64,000 nt of DNA from an uncultured Isosphaeraceae bacterium (GTDB taxonomy: Bacteria; Planctomycetota; Planctomycetia; Isosphaerales; Isosphaeraceae): NCBI GenBank assembly GCA_945957605.1, contig CAMFLR010000007.1, forward strand, positions 326,770-390,769, in the 5' to 3' direction. Shown here piece after piece: positions 8,885-17,395 of this stretch. A model generated the notes under the pieces. That model was not told the origin of the DNA. It did not search any database and was given only the letters and a program-made list of their open reading frames with translations. Position 1 is the stretch's first letter. Every line of letters begins with the position of its first letter. A program made the translations under genes and the position numbers.

Positions 8885-11800
8885 CTAGCGATTCGGATTC
8901 TCCGTGCCGCGCGTTGCTGGGGCCGGCGCAGCAGGTGGTTTCGTGAATGAGAAGAAGTCGAAATTCTCGATCGTCGAGGGGCGGCCGACGACGGTATGCT
9001 GCTGATTATGTGTAAGATCCGCGACTCGCCGCCCTAGCGGAAACACGAGTTCATCAATCGAAAGCAGTCCATCTGCCGGCGGAAGATCCTTGGAAGGATC
9101 GGCAAAGATCTCGAGGATTGCTTCGGTAAAGATCCCATGTCGGAGCTGAGGGTCTTCAATACTCGATTCGCGGGGCTTGCACGCGCCAAACATGATGGCT
9201 CCAACCTCATCTGACACAAGCTCTCGCAAACTCTCCGCTGAATGTTTCTTTCCGCCTTCGATTCCGCCTGCATGACAAGTATCAAGGAAAACCAAAGTGT
9301 GACGGCTTTTCAGATTTTCCGCCAGAGAAATCAGCTCTCGATCCGAAATCGCGGTGTTCGATAGACGATCGGCGTCAAGCTCGTGAGACGCGATGAAGTA
9401 TCCCTTCGACGGCTCTCCCATACCGTGCGCAGCCACAAAGAGAACCGCGACATCTTGTGGTGAAACGTTAGCGCCTAACCAGTCGAAACCACTGCGGATA
9501 CCGGCGAGACTGGCTTCTTCGTTTACGATGACCTTGGTTTTGACATCGCTGTAAAGCTTGCCGGATTGCGTCGTCCAGGCGACCGCGAAAGATGCTGCGT
9601 CAAGATGGGCAAAGTCGAGGTTGAACTTGGCGTTTTGGTACTTGGAAATGCCGACGGCCAAAACGTAAACCTTGGGCTTGTCGTCGAGGTCGGCATCTGC
9701 GTCCTCGCGAATCACGATGACTTGCCTGGGTTCGCTACTCGACTTCGAAGCCAAGTCGTTGGCGACGATCGAAATCGCATTACGACGCGCGTTCAGAGGG
9801 ACGTCGATCTCGATGTGGCGCTGAAGATCGGTGTCGCCCTGGCGAGGATTGACGGTTTTTCCGGTGACTGAACGGCCATTAACGAGAACCTTGATATCAC
9901 CAATGGGGAAGCCGTTCATGGACGTCACATCGGCGATGATCTTCACGGTTTCGTTATCCGTTCGAATCTGACCGAGTGGTTGCGTGATGACAACGCGTGG
10001 TGGTTCGATCTTCTTGAAATCGTCGGGATTACGCAGGTCGAGGGGAGGAGGCGCATCCGGACGATCGTGATTGGCTGAGATCACGGCCTTTTTCGCGTCG
10101 CCCATCTCAATGATCTTGTCTATTACGTCCGGTCGGAAGAACTGTTTCCGAAATTGATGTGCACTGTAAAAAAGCGCCGACTTTGCCCGTCCCCGGTTTA
10201 CATGCCAACCGATGAGACGGTCGCCCCCTGGTGATGCGTCGTAGTAACCGCTCGGCGTCCACAGAACCCACTCGTCTCCCGCGACGAACAAGTTCAACAT
10301 GGGGATGACGAAGTCTCCGCCGCGACTCAGCTCGAGCGTGACATCAAAAGGCATTCCTTCGCGTGTCAGATTCACCTTGGCACGTTGACCAGGACGGAAA
10401 TCACGTTTGCCAGCCAGCAGGCCATCGTATATCGATCCGATGCTCTTTCCATCCAATCCTACGAAAATATCACCCAGGCGAATTCCTGCACGCTCAGAGT
10501 TGCCGCCGGGTTTCAGATAGTTGATACGGCCATTGCCATAGCTGTCGAAGTCTGGCCAGCCAAGGTCGTCGACCGTGTTGAGATTCCAGAGTTTTAGCGT
10601 TCGATCGGATGATCCCGAAACAAGCGTTTTGCCATCGGGAGATTCGCCGAAAGCATAAATCGCACCGGTATGTCCGACGAATCGCCGTCCTCGCAGCGTG
10701 TCGGTTGGATCGAGCCCAAAGAGCGCGTTGTCGTTACAACCGATCATCAACAGGTTTTGAATTCCGGTTCCTTTTCCAGTGAGGTAGCCAACGCGCTGCG
10801 GAATGACTCCAGGTGACAGCGCGTAGGACCCTTCGGGCTGATTATCGCGATTGGAAACAAACGTATAAGCTTTATCATCATTCAGTGTGATCTGGACTTG
10901 CCGACTCTGCTCGTGGAGGGATGGTGTGGCGTGGAGTGTGGGAATCGTTTTGGAAAACGTGCGTTTGTGTAGGTCGAAGACGGTATCGGGCTCGCCGAAT
11001 TCGTTGAACTTCCAACGATCGGGTCCAAAGGGCTTCGTGCCATATGCGATGCGTGCCCCTGTTGTATCAAAGGCGGCACTGAATACCGGGCTGCCTTTAC
11101 CCTCGAGGCGAATCCTACGCTTGCCGGTCGCGGCTTCCCAGAGATCAATATTGCCCAGATCATCGGCACTCGCGACCAGCGACGCATCCGGAGACAGAGC
11201 TACTGCGGATGGGAGGTCGTCGTGACGGTGATAGGCGCGTAATTGCCGGCCCGAAAGAGTCCACAAGGTGACGGTGTAGACGCTGTTGCCATCAACGCGG
11301 CCAATGCTGCTAAAAATCGCCATATCTTCGCGCGTGGGATCTTTAGAGCGGACGAAGCGATTGATGATTCTTCGACCGCCGCTGGGAGACTGATCTTCAA
11401 TGCGACCGAGTAACGCGCCCAGTCCGGAAGCGGCGGTGTATGCGGTATTCAACTCGGCCGCTGGCGCCAGGCGATCGCGCTGCTCACCATTCAGAAATGC
11501 AAGTTCCGAGGCATGGGGAGCAGAAAAGGCATGAAATCCTGTTGCATCGTAAATGACAAATAAAGGAATCGCCGTGGGAAAGCCCAGGTATGCGAATTGC
11601 GGCGTCCACTGCAGTTGGCCAATCTTCGTCCCTGTCGGCCAGTTCCAAAAAATGAGCGTTCCATCGACGCCTTGAGTAACCAGAAAGCGCCCATCGGGTG
11701 AAAACGCAAGATTGGCAACGCCACCGCTACCATGTCCGGGCAGGAGCATCTGTACTTCGGATGGGTCATCCGTGCGATAGACACGCACCGCGCCGGCATC

Positions 11801-12184
11801 CGTGAAATCTTGCACGCCTACAACGAGTGATTTCCCATCGGGCGAGAATCTGACAACCATGCACTGTCCATTGCCGGCGTCGTCATCATAACCTCGTAGA
11901 GTTGCTCGAAGGTTCCCGGTCGCAACATCCCAGAGCCTCACCACCTTATCGCTGCCTGCGCCGGCGACGATGTCACCTGCTGGGCTGAAATCCACGCTAT
12001 TAACGCGAGTCGTGAAACCTTGGGTATCGATCACAAGGTTTGGCGCGGTGCCGGGTTTTTCATTCGCCAGCGATTGACCGCGCGAGAGTTGAGGAAACAT
12101 AAGGTTTACTAGCAAAACCAGACTCAGGACGATCGCGGGATTCAAACGTTGCGATCGCCTAAAGAACGGGGCAATAAATCGCAT
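8885..12184 (-). CDS. secreted WD40-PDZ-caspase-like (peptidase C14) protein
   Basis: Multidomain protein of 1,099 residues. A signal peptide (hydrophobic core 'PAIVLSLVLLVNLMFP') is followed by WD40 repeats (about 50-570, for example 'VNSVDFSPAGDIVAGAGSD' and 'SPDGKTLVSGSSDRTLKLWN'). Next come a PDZ-like segment (about 575-640, 'ERAGIRLGDIFVGLDGKSIG'), an Ig-like stretch, and a caspase/metacaspase fold domain (about 845-1075). The probable catalytic pair is visible: His920 in 'FVAAHGMGE' and Cys970 in 'FLDTCHAGG'. The 50-residue spacing suits the C14 family, so it is probably an active cysteine peptidase. Known bacterial WD40-caspase proteins are often cytoplasmic; the signal peptide here points to the periplasm or surface. 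No dedicated partner gene is evident, only the repeat protein downstream. The ribosome site is weak (AAGAG). Confidence 0.83.
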   Translation of the reverse strand: MRFIAPFFRRSQRLNPAIVLSLVLLVNLMFPQLSRGQSLANEKPGTAPNLVIDTQGFTTRVNSVDFSPAGDIVAGAGSDKVVRLWDVATGNLRATLRGYDDDAGNGQCMVVRFSPDGKSLVVGVQDFTDAGAVRVYRTDDPSEVQMLLPGHGSGGVANLAFSPDGRFLVTQGVDGTLIFWNWPTGTKIGQLQWTPQFAYLGFPTAIPLFVIYDATGFHAFSAPHASELAFLNGEQRDRLAPAAELNTAYTAASGLGALLGRIEDQSPSGGRRIINRFVRSKDPTREDMAIFSSIGRVDGNSVYTVTLWTLSGRQLRAYHRHDDLPSAVALSPDASLVASADDLGNIDLWEAATGKRRIRLEGKGSPVFSAAFDTTGARIAYGTKPFGPDRWKFNEFGEPDTVFDLHKRTFSKTIPTLHATPSLHEQSRQVQITLNDDKAYTFVSNRDNQPEGSYALSPGVIPQRVGYLTGKGTGIQNLLMIGCNDNALFGLDPTDTLRGRRFVGHTGAIYAFGESPDGKTLVSGSSDRTLKLWNLNTVDDLGWPDFDSYGNGRINYLKPGGNSERAGIRLGDIFVGLDGKSIGSIYDGLLAGKRDFRPGQRAKVNLTREGMPFDVTLELSRGGDFVIPMLNLFVAGDEWVLWTPSGYYDASPGGDRLIGWHVNRGRAKSALFYSAHQFRKQFFRPDVIDKIIEMGDAKKAVISANHDRPDAPPPLDLRNPDDFKKIEPPRVVITQPLGQIRTDNETVKIIADVTSMNGFPIGDIKVLVNGRSVTGKTVNPRQGDTDLQRHIEIDVPLNARRNAISIVANDLASKSSSEPRQVIVIREDADADLDDKPKVYVLAVGISKYQNAKFNLDFAHLDAASFAVAWTTQSGKLYSDVKTKVIVNEEASLAGIRSGFDWLGANVSPQDVAVLFVAAHGMGEPSKGYFIASHELDADRLSNTAISDRELISLAENLKSRHTLVFLDTCHAGGIEGGKKHSAESLRELVSDEVGAIMFGACKPRESSIEDPQLRHGIFTEAILEIFADPSKDLPPADGLLSIDELVFPLGRRVADLTHNQQHTVVGRPSTIENFDFFSFTKPPAAPAPATRGTENPNR

Positions 12185-12697
12185 ATTTCGTACTCTTGTT
12201 AAGAATCTCAGACAAGGCGTTTGGACAAACCAGGCAGGCCGAACCTAACGAGCGCTTTGATTTGCGCCGCTGTCGTTCCAAGACGAATATGCGATCTGCC
12301 GTAAAACTCGCGAGATCGGCTTTCTCCGGACAACAAGCGTGCGCCTGAGGCAGCGCGATCAATCGAAAGTCTGTGCGTTTTGCCAAGGTTGACGAAAGCC
12401 TAATACTAACACAACATCGACGCCAACAATCCAAACTCGGCCAGATTTCTCTCAATTACTCAGTTGCTTCACAGAGGTTGCACCCGTGTCTTCGTCTTCA
12501 AGGAATGATCTCATTCACACCCTCAATCTCTGACGAATCCTATGGCGCATGCGGTCAGTTTTAAAATGGTTGATATAATGTATAGATAATAACACATGAA
12601 ATCGTGCGTGCAAACAAAACAGCGTGCCAGTAGGGCACGCTGGTGGGCTTTTTCGATCCGTAAGCAATAGGACCGACCTGATCAGACTTCAATATGC
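12185..12697 (-). other. non-coding gap between caspase-like and FabF-like genes
   Basis: About 510 bases. Apart from the terminator hairpin at 12620-12642 I see no gene. The part around 12560-12600 is AT-rich and could include the promoter of the leftward caspase-like gene. Small open frames lack ribosome sites and recognisable content. Confidence 0.5.
12620..12642 (-). terminator. intrinsic terminator after the FabF-like gene
   Basis: A perfect 9-base stem (CAGCGTGCC / GGCACGCTG) with a 5-base loop lies 56 bases beyond the FabF stop. In the leftward direction it is followed by TTTTGTTTG, and on the plus side by GGGCTTTTTC, so it may work both ways. It marks the end of the marR-FeS-fabF cluster. 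Confidence 0.75.
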
Positions 12698-13996
12698 TTA
12701 CCCAGGAAAGCGTCGCATAACGAGCGTCGTGTTTTGACCACCGAAGCCAAAGCTGTTCGACATCGCGACATCAATGGTGCGGCTTCTTGCCGTGTGTGGC
12801 ACATAGTCGAGATCGCAGTCGTCGTCTGGATGGTCGAGATTGACCGTAGGCGGCACAACGCCGTCGCGCATTGCGAGAAGGCAGGCGATCGTCTCCACTA
12901 CACCTCCGGCGGCAATCAGATGCCCCGTCATGCTTTTTGTGCTCGAGATCGGTATGCCAAACGCTCGGTCGCCGAGCGCTCGTTTGATCGCCAGCGTCTC
13001 GACCGAATCGTTAACCTTGGTGCTCGTGCCATGAGCATTCACATAGTCGACGTCTTCGGCGTTAATGCCGGCGTCCGCGAGTGCTAGTCGCATCGACGAA
13101 ATCGCGCCCCGGCCTTCGTCGTGACAGTCGGTGAGACGAAATGCGTCAGCCGTTGAAGCCTGGCCAGCGATCTCGCCGTAAATGTTTGCCTTTCGCTTTC
13201 GCGCGTGTTCGTACGACTCGAGGACAATCATGCCGCCACCTTCGCCGATGACGAATCCGTCGCGGTCGCGGTCGAATGGCCGGCTGGCTCGATGCGGCTC
13301 GTCGTTCCGTGTTGACATCGCCGTGAGGAGGATAAAACCCGTGAGACCGAGCGGATGAATCATGCTGTGCACACCTCCGGCAAGTATCACGTCGGCGTCT
13401 CCGTTGCGAATCAACTCTGTGGCCTCGCCGATTGCCTGGGCGCTGGCTGAACAGGCCGTTTGACATGAGAGATTCGGCCCCTTGGCGCCGAAGGCAGTGG
13501 CGACGTGCGCGGATGGGGTTCCGGGTTCTTGCTCGGATTCAACGAGCGGATCGAGCAGGGCGGTCCCCAATTCCGTGAACCTTTGAGTTGCGACCTTGGT
13601 TCCGTCCCACGAGCGGTGAACGAGGTGGGCAAACCGATGGAAATCGGTCTGCCCTTCGCCTGCTCCCAGGTAGACTCCGAATCTGTTCCGATCGATCTCG
13701 CCGTCTTCAAATAGCCCAGAATCTTTGATTGCCTGGGCTGCTACGGCGAGTGCGATCTTCGTGTTTCGGCCATGATTTTCCCAGCGAGCGGCGTCTTTGC
13801 CGAGATGATCCCAGAGGTTGAACCCCTTCAACTCCGCGGCAATTCGCGTCGCGAACGATCTCGCGTCAAACAGTGTGACCGGGCCGACACCGACCCGTCC
13901 TTCGCGAAGCGACTCCCAGGTCGACTCGACATCGAGTCCCACCGGCGTTGCGACACCCATGCCCGTAACAACCACTCGCCTATCATTTGATCGCAT
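12698..13996 (-). CDS. beta-ketoacyl-ACP synthase II-like ketosynthase
   Basis: Condensing enzyme of the KAS II (FabF) type, 432 residues, which would join an acyl thioester to malonyl-ACP. The thiolase-fold triad is intact: Cys182 in 'SCQTACSASAQ', His322 in 'VNAHGTSTKVND' and His359 in 'STKSMTGHLIAAGG'. The glycine-rich 'SNSFGFGGQN' block stands near the C-terminus. The ribosome site GGGAGAAG precedes the ATG. It lies 77 bases after the iron-sulfur/SCP2 gene on the same strand, with marR further upstream and no other fab genes or acyl carrier protein nearby. This suggests a special acyl or polyketide-like product rather than the housekeeping fatty-acid cluster; that is inference. Family call is firm, pathway is not. 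Confidence 0.92.
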   Translation of the reverse strand: MRSNDRRVVVTGMGVATPVGLDVESTWESLREGRVGVGPVTLFDARSFATRIAAELKGFNLWDHLGKDAARWENHGRNTKIALAVAAQAIKDSGLFEDGEIDRNRFGVYLGAGEGQTDFHRFAHLVHRSWDGTKVATQRFTELGTALLDPLVESEQEPGTPSAHVATAFGAKGPNLSCQTACSASAQAIGEATELIRNGDADVILAGGVHSMIHPLGLTGFILLTAMSTRNDEPHRASRPFDRDRDGFVIGEGGGMIVLESYEHARKRKANIYGEIAGQASTADAFRLTDCHDEGRGAISSMRLALADAGINAEDVDYVNAHGTSTKVNDSVETLAIKRALGDRAFGIPISSTKSMTGHLIAAGGVVETIACLLAMRDGVVPPTVNLDHPDDDCDLDYVPHTARSRTIDVAMSNSFGFGGQNTTLVMRRFPG

Positions 13997-14073
13997 ATAA
14001 CTTCTCCCAACTGGAATGGTGTCGTTCTTGTCCGAGCAACACCTGGAGCAAAAAGCGTCGAGCTAAGTGCGGC

Positions 14074-15405
14074 TCAGCTCGGAAAGCATTTGCCGAATGC
14101 GATGAGCAACCGAGGCGATCCCTTGAGCCGGATCTTTCTGCGGATCAACGCCCAGATGAGATTGCGTTCCTTCGCCAGAAAACCGAGCCACGTCTGGCTA
14201 TCGGCAACGATCTGCAGATTCGCAGTGTCGACATGCCCTGGTTCGACTCGGATAGTTTTGTCCCGGATGATGACGGTTGCCTCGGTGGTTTCCTCTCCGG
14301 TGAATGCGAAGTGATATGTTGCTTCGATTCCTTCGGAAGCATGCCGCTGAAAGGCGTGGGGCAGGGCACCCAGAAAAGTGTGGACCGACCTGAGCCGTCG
14401 ACCCCCACCAATGCGCCTGACTCTTTTGTGAGGGAATCGCTTTCCGACATACAACTCGGCGTCAGAGCCCGGGATCACGTAAATTGGCTCGACTTTTTCT
14501 TGCAACGGGTTCACAACCTCGTTGAGAAAACCCTTTCGGTCGGCCAGGAAAGGGCCTATGACGTCGTCGCCCGCAGGGCAGGCCGCCATGCAGTAAGCTG
14601 CCTTGTAATTCGCCTCGAAGCTGAGGCTTTGCCACATCGAGACGGTTTCCGCATCGTCGACACGACTACGGTAGTCTCGTGCGTTCTTGCTATCGGCGAC
14701 CTGTTCCACCCAGTCGGTGAATCCGCCCATGAATTCACGGTAGTTGTGAGTGAGGCAGGCGGTGAAATCGAAATGGCCATCGAGCGCGATGGCTCCTACG
14801 GGACACGCCGCCACGCAGAGCTTGCATTCCAGGCACGGATTGAAGTCGATCGGTCGCGATTGATCGCTGATCTCGGCGTCGATCAGGATCGTTGCCAGAA
14901 GGATGAAGTTGCCGAACTTGGGATGAATAACATTGCGATGGATACCGATCTGTCCCAGGCCGGCCGCGACGGCGATGGGCTTGTGCGACACAACCCAGAT
15001 CTTGCCCGGGAAACGGTCAACCTCCATGGGAAAGCCCATCGAAGGATTGACCGCGCGCATTCCTTCAGCCTCTAGCACCGAGACGATCTTGCTTGCGACC
15101 TCGTTGGTATGGTCGCCGGCGTGGTGGAATTCCAGGTTGGCAACAGATCGCGCTGGGCTGCGAATCGGCTCGCGATTCATCCGGCAAACGATGCTGATCA
15201 GACTCTTGGTCCAGGGATAGAGCCCAATTATTTCGGCTCGTTGATCGTCGACCTCATGCCGGTCGATCGCGACGAAGCCAACGTCATCCGCCCCTGCGTC
15301 CAAGCAGATTTGTCGTAAACGTTCGACGTCGATTTCCTGCGGGCGTAGGTGAGATCCAGTCTTCCGGAAACGGATCACGCTGGGATGGTCATCGAGCTTG
15401 GTCAT
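14074..15405 (-). CDS. QueG/RdhA-like 4Fe-4S reductase fused to an SCP2 lipid-binding domain
   Basis: Protein of 443 residues with two parts. Residues about 20-300 resemble the iron-sulfur half of epoxyqueuosine reductase and reductive dehalogenases: a full 4Fe-4S motif C191-x2-C194-x2-C197-x3-C201-P ('CLECKLCVAACPVGAI'), then C217 and a second site C272-x3-C276-P ('CMAACPAGDD'). Residues about 340-443 look like an SCP2 sterol-carrier domain, with alternating strands around 'ATYHFAFTGEETTEATVII' and a final helix-rich 'LRGSP'-like region ('IRLKGSPRLLIAFGK'). A redox enzyme tethered to a hydrophobic-ligand pocket suggests a lipid-like substrate. I chose the start at 15405 (GGAGAA ribosome site); the frame is open to 15606, but that part runs through the palindrome and the end of marR. 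It is not a housekeeping queG, given the fusion and neighbours. Confidence 0.78.
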   Translation of the reverse strand: MTKLDDHPSVIRFRKTGSHLRPQEIDVERLRQICLDAGADDVGFVAIDRHEVDDQRAEIIGLYPWTKSLISIVCRMNREPIRSPARSVANLEFHHAGDHTNEVASKIVSVLEAEGMRAVNPSMGFPMEVDRFPGKIWVVSHKPIAVAAGLGQIGIHRNVIHPKFGNFILLATILIDAEISDQSRPIDFNPCLECKLCVAACPVGAIALDGHFDFTACLTHNYREFMGGFTDWVEQVADSKNARDYRSRVDDAETVSMWQSLSFEANYKAAYCMAACPAGDDVIGPFLADRKGFLNEVVNPLQEKVEPIYVIPGSDAELYVGKRFPHKRVRRIGGGRRLRSVHTFLGALPHAFQRHASEGIEATYHFAFTGEETTEATVIIRDKTIRVEPGHVDTANLQIVADSQTWLGFLAKERNLIWALIRRKIRLKGSPRLLIAFGKCFPS

Positions 15406-15487
15406 CGTCTTGTCTTCTCCTTTCCTGGCACTGTCGAGGTTCGTGAGCGAGGTTAACGCGTCACTTCGATCCAAGGTTCCAACGAGG

Positions 15488-15547
15488 GCGGCTTTTCTTA
15501 GGGCCAATTCGTTGTATATACAACGAATTGGCCCTAAGAAAAGCCGC
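15488..15547. promoter_or_regulatory. perfect 60-bp palindrome with MarR-type operator at its centre
   Basis: Bases 15488-15517 are the exact reverse complement of 15518-15547, with no spacer and no mismatch. The centre (15511-15524) reads GTTGTATATACAAC. A 13/14 match stands just upstream of marR at 16030-16043, which points to a MarR operator. The palindrome fills the gap between the marR stop codon (15548) and the promoter region of the FeS-SCP2 gene. There is no T tract after the stem in either direction, so a plain intrinsic terminator is unlikely, though the RNA would still form a very strong hairpin. Confidence 0.8.
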
Positions 15548-16009
15548 TCAAGATCCAGCGGCGTCTTCCTTCCAGAGCCGATCTGCAACCTGTCCAAGCG
15601 CGGCAATCGCCTCGGTTCCTAACATCGCCTCGACTCGCCCCTGGGCGTGCCGCCAGGCGGGGACAACGGCTTCCAGAAGGGCCTGTCCTTCAGCAGAGAT
15701 CCGCAACGGTCGGGCTCGCTTGTCGCTTGATTCATCAACTTCTAGCCAGCCGTTTCGCCTCATCAACTCGACGTCCCGGCTCAAGGTTGACTTGTCCATC
15801 CTGAGAAAGCGGCAGAGATCTCCTGGCCTGGCCGGCCCCATTCGAGACACGCCAACGAGGATGTTGAGTTGGCCAACCCTCAGCCCGTGAGGCCGTAGAG
15901 CCTCATCGTAGACCGCTGTGATGGCCCGGTTGAGTATCCGCATCCGTACTCCCAGGCACTCACGCGCGATCATTTCCGCGGCCGACGTGTTGTCCTTCTT
16001 TCTCGCCAT
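15548..16009 (-). CDS. MarR-family transcriptional regulator
   Basis: MarR-type winged-helix regulator of 153 residues, a normal length. The helix-turn-helix/wing region is about 55-115: 'LRVGQLNILVGVSRMGPARP', then 'FLRMDKSTLSRDVELMRRNG' and a wing of 'DKRARPLRISAEGQALL'. Such proteins bind as dimers to short palindromes, usually repress, and release DNA when bound by a small, often phenolic or oxidising, ligand. Candidate operators with the same core flank the gene: 16030-16043 in its own promoter region and 15511-15524 right after its stop, in front of the FeS-SCP2 gene. This suggests autoregulation plus control of the two downstream genes. The start has a GAGGG ribosome site. Confidence 0.9.
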   Translation of the reverse strand: MARKKDNTSAAEMIARECLGVRMRILNRAITAVYDEALRPHGLRVGQLNILVGVSRMGPARPGDLCRFLRMDKSTLSRDVELMRRNGWLEVDESSDKRARPLRISAEGQALLEAVVPAWRHAQGRVEAMLGTEAIAALGQVADRLWKEDAAGS

Positions 16010-16029
16010 CGCCTTGTACCCTCACTGTA

Positions 16030-16043
16030 GTTGTATATGCAAC
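16030..16043. promoter_or_regulatory. probable MarR autoregulatory operator
   Basis: GTTGTATATGCAAC lies 21 bases upstream of the marR start and differs at one base from the centre of the 60-bp palindrome (GTTGTATATACAAC). The position fits repression of marR by its own product. It is inferred from sequence symmetry and repetition only. Confidence 0.72.
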
Positions 16044-16138
16044 AACGAAGAAAGTCAATCGAGCTGTCGAGGTTGGGGTGGAAAAAGTGATGAGAGCAAT
16101 TTGGAACGACTGGACTGATTGAACACCCAATTCGCTGC

Positions 16139-17395
16139 CTACGAGTCAACAAATCCCAATCCATGCGATTGAGGCAATCGTCGACGATTCCACGCGAGCG
16201 CGAAAACGGCAAGTGCCACTATTGGACACAGGCCGGTGAAGATTAATGCGTTGCGATACGAGCCAGTTTGATCGACCCAGCGGCCGATTTGCCGTTGCAT
16301 CGGAGCCACCGTGATCCAGGCGATGAATGCCAGCGCACCGATCACTTTACCCTGGTGTCTTGTCGAGAGTTCTTGCGAGAGCGAGTAATAAATCGGAAAC
16401 AGGCCAAGCACGCCCGCGCCGAGCAATAGTAAAACGGTAGGCAAAACGGCAGGTACGGGAAGGAATGGAATCAGGGCACCGAGAGCGGTCAGCAAGCTGC
16501 AGCCGAGGAATGTCAGGACGCGTGCCTGATGCAACGAGTTTCCGGACTTCACGAGGCGTCTAATCGCCCAGCCCGCACCAAGACACCCGATATCGGTGGC
16601 AACGTAATAAGCTGATGTGAAGTAATTGACAAACGCGGCTGAGTAGCCGTATCGCTCCCTGAGCATTTTGGGCATCCACGCGCGGTAGAAGTGCCAGCAG
16701 AGGTTGATCGCGACGACCATGACCACCAGAACGACAAAACGCCGGAAGAATTGAGACGAATCAGCAGTTGTTTCGGCACGATTTTGCTTGTCTGTTTCCG
16801 CCGGCTGATTCGCAAGATCATTGGGCCGAACCATGATGAACCAGGCAGCAATCCAAACGAGCCCAAGCGCACCGATCGCCTGAAATGGACCTCGCCATGC
16901 GCCCGTGGCGCTGGAATTCATGAGTTGTACAATCAACGGCGTGATGATCGCGCCTAACGATGCGCCGCTCTGGATCAGGCTATTGCCCAGTGTGCGATCG
17001 TCGCGAGTTAGGAGTCGGCGCGAGGCGTCCAGCGCGCACGGCCACTGACCTGCCTCGAAGAATCCAAGCAGTGTGCGACAGACAAGCAACTCGTTATATC
17101 CGCGCGCAAATCCCGTGGCGAAGCCGGCGACCGACCAACCGAATAGAACGGAAGGATAGAGCCAGCGCAGGCTGACGCGGTCGGCAATCGCACCAATCAC
17201 GAGGCCACCAACCGCAAACGCGATCCCAAACGATTCTTCGAGCCGGCCGTAATCTTCATTCGACAGCGTGAACTCGTTGCAAACCGCCGTCGCCGACTGC
17301 GAAAGAGTCTGGCGATCCATGTAGTTGAGCGTGGTCGCCAGAAGCAGCAGTCCGCAAATCGTCCAGCGCCAGGAGGATTCGCTCGGGCGGATCAT
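16139..17395 (-). CDS. MFS transporter (anion:cation symporter / hexuronate-type)
   Basis: Membrane transporter of 418 residues with about 12 hydrophobic segments. The N-terminal 'LNYMDRQTLSQSATAVCNEF' block resembles the hexuronate/anion-cation symporter group of the major facilitator superfamily, and 'ADRVSLRWLYP' matches the loop 2-3 signature region. Such proteins usually carry organic anions (sugar acids, phthalate-like acids) with H+ or Na+. The ATG at 17395 overlaps the creatininase-family stop codon as ATGA, suggesting coupled translation; a TTG three codons upstream (17404) is the alternative. The pairing suggests the transporter imports the substrate, or exports a product, of that amidohydrolase. 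The substrate cannot be read from the sequence. Confidence 0.85.
   Translation of the reverse strand: MIRPSESSWRWTICGLLLLATTLNYMDRQTLSQSATAVCNEFTLSNEDYGRLEESFGIAFAVGGLVIGAIADRVSLRWLYPSVLFGWSVAGFATGFARGYNELLVCRTLLGFFEAGQWPCALDASRRLLTRDDRTLGNSLIQSGASLGAIITPLIVQLMNSSATGAWRGPFQAIGALGLVWIAAWFIMVRPNDLANQPAETDKQNRAETTADSSQFFRRFVVLVVMVVAINLCWHFYRAWMPKMLRERYGYSAAFVNYFTSAYYVATDIGCLGAGWAIRRLVKSGNSLHQARVLTFLGCSLLTALGALIPFLPVPAVLPTVLLLLGAGVLGLFPIYYSLSQELSTRHQGKVIGALAFIAWITVAPMQRQIGRWVDQTGSYRNALIFTGLCPIVALAVFALAWNRRRLPQSHGLGFVDS

Noticed and set aside
13987..15075. 362-codon rightward open frame opposite the iron-sulfur/SCP2 gene
   Set aside because: It is antisense to a gene with clear cysteine motifs, has no ribosome site, and its product shows no domain. 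It is a shadow frame in GC-rich DNA.
15488..15547. 60-bp palindrome as a simple intrinsic terminator
   Set aside because: No T run follows the stem in either direction, and the centre repeats upstream of marR. An operator explanation fits better, although an RNA hairpin role is not excluded.
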